Source: Accumulibacter sp. (lineage in GTDB: Bacteria > Pseudomonadota > Gammaproteobacteria > Burkholderiales > Rhodocyclaceae). Taken from it: a DNA stretch of 11,027 nucleotides. The DNA is taken from NCBI GenBank assembly GCA_003538495.1, contig DPSD01000317.1, forward strand, positions 1 to 11,027, in the 5' to 3' direction. The position numbers and the translations under genes are program-made. Below, piece by piece: positions 1 to 5,993 of this stretch. The first letter of the stretch is position 1. The number at the start of each line of letters is the position of its first letter. A model generated the notes under the pieces. It had not been told where the DNA came from and made no database searches. It saw only the letters and a list, made by a program, of their open reading frames with translations.

Positions 1-353
1 ACATCGGCGATCTCCTGCTCAAGGAAGTCGCACTCCGTCTGCAGAACTGCGTACCCAGGGAGTCGGACACCGTTGCACGCCTCGGCGGTGAGGAGTTCGT
101 CGTATTGATGCCTGGCGCCACCGCGCTCCAGGCCGAACAGGCGGCCGAGCGCCTGCGGCAGGCGGTGGCCGGCCGAGCGATGGGCAAGCTGCCCGGCGTC
201 ACTGCCAGCCTTGGGGTGGCCGTTCTGGCTCCCGGCGAGAACGGCGGTAGCCTTCTGGCGCGCGCCGATGCGGCGCTGTATCGGGCCAAGCAGGGTGGCC
301 GCAACCGCGTGGTCAGCGCGGCGGCAGACGACCGCGGTGGCGCCGCGCCATGA
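1..353 (+). CDS. Diguanylate cyclase, C-terminal GGDEF domain (5' end outside the window)
   Basis: This is the C-terminal part of a GGDEF domain, which condenses two GTP into cyclic di-GMP in the cytoplasm. The frame is open from the left edge (first full codon at position 3). The active-site loop reads LGGEEF, with GGEEF at 84-98. An RESD tetrapeptide lies five residues before it, which is exactly the RxxD inhibitory-site spacing, so both catalysis and product feedback look intact. The later hallmarks are also present: an ASLGVA strand and the ARADAALYRAKQGGRNRV helix that closes these domains. The protein then runs into a short Ala/Gly/Arg tail. The sensory N-terminus is outside the window, so the input signal is unknown. 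The stop codon overlaps the next gene's ATG (ATGA), implying co-transcription and translational coupling with the histidine kinase. Confidence 0.93.
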   Translation, partial: IGDLLLKEVALRLQNCVPRESDTVARLGGEEFVVLMPGATALQAEQAAERLRQAVAGRAMGKLPGVTASLGVAVLAPGENGGSLLARADAALYRAKQGGRNRVVSAAADDRGGAAP

Positions 354-1708
354 GCCACCGCGGGGGAGGCGACGAGGAAGCCGGCGAGCAGCGTGGCGTG
401 GGGCAGAGCACCTGGGCCGTACCCGTGCCGTGGTTGCAGTCGCTGCAGTCCGTCGCGCTGGCGGAAATCAGTCTGTCGGGCGAGGTGCTGTCGGCCAACG
501 ACGGTTTCTACGTGCTGCTGCGGCGACCGCCAGGCAGCACGGTGGACGATGTCGCCCGCTACCTCGTCAATCCGACTTTCGCGGAGCTGGCCGCAACGGC
601 CTCCCGCGCCGCCCCCGGCGAAGCTGTCTACCGCGGCCTGATCACTTTCGTTGACCAGCTCGGCGAGCCGCGCTCGTTGCTGAGCAGGGTCTTCCGGCAC
701 AACGATCACCTCGGGCTGGTCGCCGAGCATGACGTGCACGAGCATCAACGCCTGTTCGCCGCGGTCATGCGCCTCAACGACGAGCTGGCCAACCAGCAGC
801 GCGCGCTGACTCGCGCCAATCGGGAGTTGGCCCGCGAAAAAGCCGAGCAGAAGCGCTTGCTGCAGGAATTGGCAAGCGCGCAGGCGCACCTGCTTCAGTC
901 CGCGCAGCTTGCTTCGGTCGGCCAGCTCGCGGCTGGTGTCGCGCACGAGATCAACAATCCGCTGGGCTTCGTCGCGTCCAACCTGACGACTCTCGGCAGC
1001 TATGTCGCGGACCTGCTGGCGGTGATCGATGCCTACGCCGCTGCCGAAGGTCTGATCGGCTGTGACGCTTCGGTCCTGACGTCGATCCGCTCTGTGCGCG
1101 AGCGCTGTGACATCGATTTCGTGCGCGAGGATGCCGCCACTCTGGTCAGCGAATCGGCCGATGGCGTCGCGCGCGTGGCGCGAATCGTGCGCGACCTGAA
1201 GGATTTTTCCCGAATCAACGAGTCCGAATGGCAGGTCGTCGACCTGCACGCGTGTCTCGAGAGCACCCTCAACGTGGCCTGTCACGAGCTTCGCCAGGCC
1301 GCCGAAGTGGTTCGTGAGTACGGTGTGTTGCCGGAGCTGCACTGTTGTCCGAGTCAGCTCAACCGGGTGTTCATGAACCTGCTGGTCAATGCCATGCAGT
1401 CGATGGACGGCGCCCGGCCTGGACAGATCTTCCTGCGCACCGGCTGTACGGGCGATCAACTGTGGATCGAAATCGAAGATAACGGGGAGGGGATCGCGCC
1501 AGAAAACCTGCAACGCATCTTCGATCTGTTCTTCACCACGCGACCGATCGGCGCCGGCACCGGACTCGGCCTCTCGTCGGCGTGGGGGATCGTCAGCCGG
1601 CACGGCGGGCGCATCGAGGTGCGCAGCGCGCCTGGCGAAGGGAGCTGCTTCCGGGTCTGGCTGCCGTTGTCGCCGAAGGCGTCTGCTTGGCCGGCGGCTG
1701 AGCAGTGA
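350..1708 (+). CDS. Soluble PAS-like sensor histidine kinase (NtrB-like core), kinase 1
   Basis: 452 residues with no signal peptide or membrane segment, so it should act in the cytoplasm. Residues about 30-130 resemble a PAS fold. Residues about 132-185 form a Gln/Glu/Ala-rich coiled coil leading into the dimerisation helix. The phospho-acceptor is H199 in GVAHEINNP (codon at 944-946). The ATP-binding domain shows an N-box (N343/N347 in FMNLLVNA), G1 (DNGEG, 377-381), an F-box (IFDLFFTT) and G2 (GAGTGLGL, 401-408), so it should be an active kinase. The ATG overlaps the stop of the upstream GGDEF gene by 4 nt with only a weak GGTGG ribosome site, which fits coupling. No response regulator is nearby, so it is an orphan kinase in this window. 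Its core closely resembles the kinase at 9107-10792: 25 of 38 residues are identical in the segment around DLKDFS. Confidence 0.93.
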   Translation: MSHRGGGDEEAGEQRGVGQSTWAVPVPWLQSLQSVALAEISLSGEVLSANDGFYVLLRRPPGSTVDDVARYLVNPTFAELAATASRAAPGEAVYRGLITFVDQLGEPRSLLSRVFRHNDHLGLVAEHDVHEHQRLFAAVMRLNDELANQQRALTRANRELAREKAEQKRLLQELASAQAHLLQSAQLASVGQLAAGVAHEINNPLGFVASNLTTLGSYVADLLAVIDAYAAAEGLIGCDASVLTSIRSVRERCDIDFVREDAATLVSESADGVARVARIVRDLKDFSRINESEWQVVDLHACLESTLNVACHELRQAAEVVREYGVLPELHCCPSQLNRVFMNLLVNAMQSMDGARPGQIFLRTGCTGDQLWIEIEDNGEGIAPENLQRIFDLFFTTRPIGAGTGLGLSSAWGIVSRHGGRIEVRSAPGEGSCFRVWLPLSPKASAWPAAEQ

Positions 1709-1779
1709 AGCGCCGGGTCTTCGGTGGTTCGGGCACGATGGCCGCGCCGACGCGACGATGACGGTGCGCAACGCAGCGC
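1709..1779. other. Convergent intergenic gap, no terminator seen
   Basis: This 71-bp space separates the stop codons of kinase 1 (plus) and the CheB-CheR-PAS gene (minus). I see no hairpin followed by a T-run on either strand, so termination here is either Rho-dependent or absent. Confidence 0.5.
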
Positions 1780-4764
1780 TCAAACGCCGGGGTCTGTCCG
1801 GGCGCTGCGCACCGCTTCCATGGCCAGCAGGATCAAGGGACTTTCGCCGGCGATGCGGCGGGCGTTGAGCAGCAGTTGCACGCGGCCGACGCGGGGAAGT
1901 TCGGCTTCGACCAGGAATTCGTCGATGACCTGGTCGCGCGGCAGGACCTCGCCCAGCAGCGTTCGCAGGGCGGGGATATCCCACTGCCGGTCGCCAAGAT
2001 CGTACAGCCGGCAGCCGATGGTCTCCTGCCTGTTGCTCTGGAAGCGCCGGTAAAACGAGCCGCTGGCGGCGACGACGACCAGATCGCCATCGAGTACCAG
2101 CAAAGGTTCGCGCACCGTATCGACGATGCTTTCGGCGAAGATCTGGGCGGCGTGCGCGCGTGCTTCGCTGGCGACGTGCGCGCTGATGTCGGTGAAGGTG
2201 ATCACCACCCCGTCCACGTCGTCATCCGGTGTGCGATAAGGCTTGAGGCGGGCTTGATAGTGGTGGCCATCGACGCTGCGCAGTTCGCGCTCGGCCGGTT
2301 GTTGCGTAGCAAGTACCGTTCGGGCGTCGCCCAGCAGGTCCGGGCCGTCGAAACGCGGATTGATATCGGCCAAGGGGCGGCCGATGTCGCTGGCCAGCAG
2401 GCGATAGAGGTCGGTCGCCGCGGGTGTGAAGCGGCGGACCAGCAGTTGCCGGTCGAGAAAGATCAGGCCGCCGCTGATGTTGTCGAGCAGATTCTTCAGG
2501 TCGCCCTGGGTTCGTGCCAGGTGTTCGATGTTGGCCTGCAACTCGCCGTTCACGGTGACCAGTTCTTCGTTGATCGACTGCAGTTCCTCCTTGGACGTTT
2601 CCAGTTCCTCGACGGTCGACTGCAGTTCCTCGTTGGTCGATTGCAGTTCCTCGTTGGTCGACATCAGCTCTTCGTTGGTGACCTGTTGCCGCTCGATCGT
2701 CGCCTGCAGGTTTTCCCAGGTCTGCGCGAGGTCGCGCTCGAGTTCTTCGACCCGGCGCAGCGCGGGGCTTGTCTTGTCGAGTGCCGCTGCGGCCGGTGCA
2801 CTGGCCGCGCTTGCCGCGACATCCTGGAAACTTACCAGTACGAGTTGTTGGCTGGCGTCCGGGCTGGCCAGTGGACGCACGCTCAGCCTGACCGTCCGGA
2901 GGTCACCGCTGATGCGTACCGGCACCTGGCGCTCATTGGTCGTGACGCCCTGCCCGGAAGCGCTGTCCAGGGCGCTGCGCAGTTCGGGCTGGAGACCATC
3001 GAGGGCCATGTCGACGACGTTGAGCGTTGCTCGTCCCGGTGCAGGGCGCAGGAATCGGCCGGTGTCGCCATGCACGAAGACGATGTTGCCGGTGGCGTCG
3101 GTGACCACCGACGCCGGCGCAAAGGACTGCAGCAGCGCCCGCCGGGTCAGGTCGGCGAGACTGCCCTGCCTGGCCTTACTGGGCAGATCGTCGTCCTGAT
3201 TGCCTGGGCTAGCGCCGGGCAGGGGGAGGCCAGCGGTCCTCCAGGCGCGGGTCGGAGCCGCGGTGCCGATCGCCCGGTAGAAGCGCCACTTGCGGTTCAC
3301 CGGCGCGAACAGTTTGGCATGACTGTCGAGACTTTCCGCCGGCGACAGGAACAGCACGCCCTGCGGCCTCAGCGCGTAGTGCAGCGACGGAATCAGGCGC
3401 TCTTGCGCTTCCGGCTCAAGGTAGATCATCACGTTGCGGCAGCTGATCAGGTCCAGCCTGGTGAACGGTGGATCCCTGAGCACGTTCTGGACCGCGAACA
3501 CCAGCATCTCGCGAATCTCTTTCCTTACCCGGTAGCCGGCGTCCTCGCCGACAAAGAAGCGTTGCAGGCGTTGCGGCGTCAGGTCGGCGGCGACGTTCGG
3601 CGGGTAGAATCCGGCGCGGGCTACGGCGATCGACTCCTCGTCGAGATCGGTGCCGTAGATCTGGACCTTGAACGCCTGTTGCGTCTGGTCCATGAACTCG
3701 CGCACCTGGATCGCAATCGAGTACGCCTCTTCACCCGAAGCGCAGCCGGCCACCCAGATGCGGAGCACGTAGCCTGCCGGTTTGTCGGCGAGCAACTGCG
3801 GCAGGATCTGCTGTCCGAGAACCGCGAAGGCTTCCGGGTCACGAAAGAAACTGGTGACGTTGATCAGCAGATCCTTGAACAGGGCCCGTGCCTCGTCGGG
3901 ATGTGCGCCGAGGTAGTCGAGGTAGTCGTCGACGTGGCACAGTTGCTGCTGGAGCATTCGTCGCGCAATGCGCCGGCCGATGGTGCCCTTCTTGTAGTGC
4001 GAGAAATCGTGACCGGTGGCGGCGTACAGCAGCTTCAGCACCGCGTTGAGCTCGGCTTCGGTGGCCTCGGTGCCGGTCGCGGCACTGGTCGCTGGCGACC
4101 GCTGGCGCAAGGCAGGCTGGCCCGCCCCGGCCAGTAGCACCGTCGCCATGTCGGCCACCGGCAGCACACAGGTGGCATAGCCGGCGCCGATCGCGCTCTC
4201 CGGCATGCCGGGGAATTTTGCCGACGCCGGTTCCTGGACCAGCGTGACGCCGCCGACGCCGTGGATCGCCCGCAGCCCGAGGGTGCCGTCGGTGCCGGTG
4301 CCCGAAAGGACGATGCCGATCGCCCGGTCGCCCTGGTCGTCGGCCAGCGAGCGCAGGAAGGCGTCGATCGGCATCCGCAGGCCGCGTGGCAACGCGGGTG
4401 CGGAGACGCACAGCTGACCGTTGCGGATCGCCATCTCGCGGTTGGGCGGGATGACGTAGACCGTATCGGCAGCCACCGTTAGCCGGTCTGCGGCCTCGAC
4501 CACCGGCATCGCTGTCGAGCGCTGCAGGATCTCGGTGAGCAGGCTGGCGTGGTCCGGGTCGAGGTGCGGCACCAGCACGAAGGCGAAACCGCTGTCGGGC
4601 GGCAGCTGGCGGAAGAATGCCTCGTAGGCCTCGAGGCCACCAGCCGAGGCGCCGATGCCGACGATCGGCAAGTGCTCGGGGCGGCGGCACTCGGGCGACG
4701 CCGCGGACGCGTTTGCCGGCGGCGGCCCGGCGAGTTGCCCTGCGCTTGCCTGTTGATCTGTCAC
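1780..4764 (-). CDS. CheB-CheR-PAS hybrid (protein-glutamate methylesterase / methyltransferase) without kinase domain
   Basis: 994 residues, cytosolic. Residues about 30-212 form a CheB methylesterase domain with its triad visible: S40 in GIGASAGG, H67 in VPHLDPDH and D159 in SGTGTDG. Residues about 238-500 form a CheR methyltransferase: an N-terminal helical region, INVTSFFRD (301-309), the SAM-binding loop VAGCASGEEAYS (338-349), GTDLDE (371-376) and CRNVMIYLE (442-450). A PAS-like domain follows (about 540-655), then a long coiled coil built of NEELQST heptads (about 665-757), and two more PAS-like domains (about 758-862 and 875-985). Many members of this family end in a histidine kinase; this one stops after the last PAS. 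CheB and CheR respectively demethylate and methylate glutamates of chemoreceptors, but no receptor or other Che gene is in the window. The GTG start is set by GGAGGT six bases upstream. Confidence 0.95.
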   Translation of the reverse strand: MTDQQASAGQLAGPPPANASAASPECRRPEHLPIVGIGASAGGLEAYEAFFRQLPPDSGFAFVLVPHLDPDHASLLTEILQRSTAMPVVEAADRLTVAADTVYVIPPNREMAIRNGQLCVSAPALPRGLRMPIDAFLRSLADDQGDRAIGIVLSGTGTDGTLGLRAIHGVGGVTLVQEPASAKFPGMPESAIGAGYATCVLPVADMATVLLAGAGQPALRQRSPATSAATGTEATEAELNAVLKLLYAATGHDFSHYKKGTIGRRIARRMLQQQLCHVDDYLDYLGAHPDEARALFKDLLINVTSFFRDPEAFAVLGQQILPQLLADKPAGYVLRIWVAGCASGEEAYSIAIQVREFMDQTQQAFKVQIYGTDLDEESIAVARAGFYPPNVAADLTPQRLQRFFVGEDAGYRVRKEIREMLVFAVQNVLRDPPFTRLDLISCRNVMIYLEPEAQERLIPSLHYALRPQGVLFLSPAESLDSHAKLFAPVNRKWRFYRAIGTAAPTRAWRTAGLPLPGASPGNQDDDLPSKARQGSLADLTRRALLQSFAPASVVTDATGNIVFVHGDTGRFLRPAPGRATLNVVDMALDGLQPELRSALDSASGQGVTTNERQVPVRISGDLRTVRLSVRPLASPDASQQLVLVSFQDVAASAASAPAAAALDKTSPALRRVEELERDLAQTWENLQATIERQQVTNEELMSTNEELQSTNEELQSTVEELETSKEELQSINEELVTVNGELQANIEHLARTQGDLKNLLDNISGGLIFLDRQLLVRRFTPAATDLYRLLASDIGRPLADINPRFDGPDLLGDARTVLATQQPAERELRSVDGHHYQARLKPYRTPDDDVDGVVITFTDISAHVASEARAHAAQIFAESIVDTVREPLLVLDGDLVVVAASGSFYRRFQSNRQETIGCRLYDLGDRQWDIPALRTLLGEVLPRDQVIDEFLVEAELPRVGRVQLLLNARRIAGESPLILLAMEAVRSARTDPGV
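2530..2676 (-). repeat. Seven 21-bp heptad-coding repeats (NEELQST coiled coil)
   Basis: Within the CheB-CheR-PAS gene, residues 697-745 are seven consecutive heptads of the form (N/V/K)-E/G-E-L-x-x-x, with leucines at 700, 707, 714, 721, 728, 735 and 742. At DNA level this gives imperfect 21-bp direct repeats. A coil of this type is usual in this protein family, where it probably acts as a signalling helix between PAS modules. Confidence 0.85.
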
Positions 4765-4770
4765 CGATTG

Positions 4771-4776
4771 ACCTCC
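4771..4776 (-). promoter_or_regulatory. Ribosome binding site of the CheB-CheR-PAS gene
   Basis: The minus strand reads GGAGGT, then six bases, then GTG at 4764-4762. This near-consensus site decides the GTG start over longer alternatives. Confidence 0.8.
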
Positions 4777-4870
4777 GAAGCCTCACCAGCCTGATCGTCT
4801 CAGGATACTACGCCGGCCATGCCGCGAGCGTGGCTTTTCGCACGCCGACCAGACGTTCCTGCGCCGGGCG

Positions 4871-5980
4871 TCAAAGGTCGATCAGGTACGGCGCATCCGG
4901 ACGCGGGTTGTATTCGGCACGATAATTCAGTTGCTTCTGCAATTCGGCCGAGGCCCACGGGCGGGTGGTCTTGCTGTCGTAGTTGAAACACAGCGTCGGC
5001 GGCTGGTGGAGCGAGCGGGCGATGATCCGCTGCATCGCTTCGGCGTCCGGGTGCCGGAAGCGGCTGCCGTTGGTGCTGATCAGAAAGCGCGGGCAGTCGA
5101 TCAGCGCCAGCAACTCGTCGCTGATGTTGCCGGCGCTGCCGTGGTGGGCGAGTTTCACCGCGTCGACCCGGAGCAGCGTCTGCCCGCGTTGCCGCAACAG
5201 GCGTTTGATCGACTCGCCGATCACCTGGTGGTAGGCGTCGGCCAGAAACAGACACGACTTGCCGGCGAACTCGGCGAGGAAGGCGATCGAACTGCCATTG
5301 GCCGCGGCGCGGTCGACCTTGAGCTGGCGTTCGAGCAGGGTGTCGAGTTCGGGAGTGGTCCCGAGCAATCCCTGGCCGGGCAGATAAGCCTTGCGCTGCG
5401 CCAGGCGCCGCCACGCCCCGTCGAGGTCGCCGGGGGCGATCGCCGCGCCGAGGTCCGCCTGCCACGCGTCGCGCATCGTGTCGAGGGTCGTCGGCGTCGG
5501 CGACAGCAGCGTCAGCCGCAGGCCGCCGGCCAGGGTCTGCTCGGGTAGCGGTCCCTGTTCCGGGACGACCACCGCCTGACCGGCGAAAGCGCCGTTCCAC
5601 TGGCCCTGCTCGAAACGGCGGACAATCAACGCGCTGAGAAACTCGCCCTGCTGGCCACCCAGCAGATGCCCGCCGGCAACCAGATGACGCCAGCCGTTGA
5701 ACCACAGGTCGATGACCCGGATCGGCAGCGGCTGGTTGGCGAGCAGGCGAACGATCCCTTCGACGTGGTCGCAGTCCACGTGGCTGATGACCACCAGTTC
5801 GAAGCGCCGGTCGCCGGCGGGGAGGGCGTTCAGGCGCGCCTCCAGATAGGGGTAGGTGGCAATCGGGCCGCCGTCGATCAGCAGGCGGCGGCTGCGCGCG
5901 CTGTCGCCGTATTCGACCAGCAGGCAGTCTCCGTGCAGCGCCGGCAACATTTCGACGCGAAGGAATTGATCGGTGGTCAT
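4871..5980 (-). CDS. ComEC-like metallo-beta-lactamase-fold hydrolase (soluble)
   Basis: 369 residues, no signal peptide or transmembrane helices. The protein opens with FLRVEMLPALHGDCLLVEY, the typical first strands of ComEC/Rec2-type MBL proteins. Metal-ligand motifs are in order: H67-V-D69-C-D71-H72 (5765-5785 covers SHVDCDH), D248 in FLADAY, and H279/H280 in KLAHHGSAGN, followed by STNGSRFRHP (about 302-311), which matches the ISxG...GHP signature of ComEC C-termini. A long helical insert (about 100-230) separates the HxDxDH motif from D248. In this family the fold hydrolyses phosphodiesters or related bonds, but the substrate here is unknown. Longer starts up to 6208 run inside the upstream gene and are Arg/Ser-rich shadow sequence. 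The ATG at 5980 lies 13 bp past the CHAT gene's stop, so the two are almost certainly one transcript. Confidence 0.9.
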   Translation of the reverse strand: MTTDQFLRVEMLPALHGDCLLVEYGDSARSRRLLIDGGPIATYPYLEARLNALPAGDRRFELVVISHVDCDHVEGIVRLLANQPLPIRVIDLWFNGWRHLVAGGHLLGGQQGEFLSALIVRRFEQGQWNGAFAGQAVVVPEQGPLPEQTLAGGLRLTLLSPTPTTLDTMRDAWQADLGAAIAPGDLDGAWRRLAQRKAYLPGQGLLGTTPELDTLLERQLKVDRAAANGSSIAFLAEFAGKSCLFLADAYHQVIGESIKRLLRQRGQTLLRVDAVKLAHHGSAGNISDELLALIDCPRFLISTNGSRFRHPDAEAMQRIIARSLHQPPTLCFNYDSKTTRPWASAELQKQLNYRAEYNPRPDAPYLIDL

Positions 5981-5986
5981 CAGCTG

Positions 5987-5992
5987 TCCCCC
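5987..5992 (-). promoter_or_regulatory. Ribosome binding site of the MBL hydrolase gene
   Basis: The minus strand reads GGGGGA, six bases, then ATG at 5980. It lies in the 13-bp spacer after the CHAT gene and supports the short start for the MBL protein. The match to AGGAGG is only partial. Confidence 0.55.
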
Positions 5993-5993
5993 G

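Noticed and set aside
1876..4137. Open plus-strand frame of 753 codons
   Set aside because: It lies antisense to the CheB-CheR-PAS gene, whose active-site motifs are unmistakable. The long frame is a by-product of high GC at third positions.
4800..4830. Promoter for the CheB-CheR-PAS gene (TAGTAT on the minus strand)
   Set aside because: Only a four-of-six -10 match with no acceptable -35 at proper spacing.
4871..5980. True ComEC DNA-uptake channel
   Set aside because: The protein has only the MBL portion; there is no competence membrane domain or transmembrane helix.
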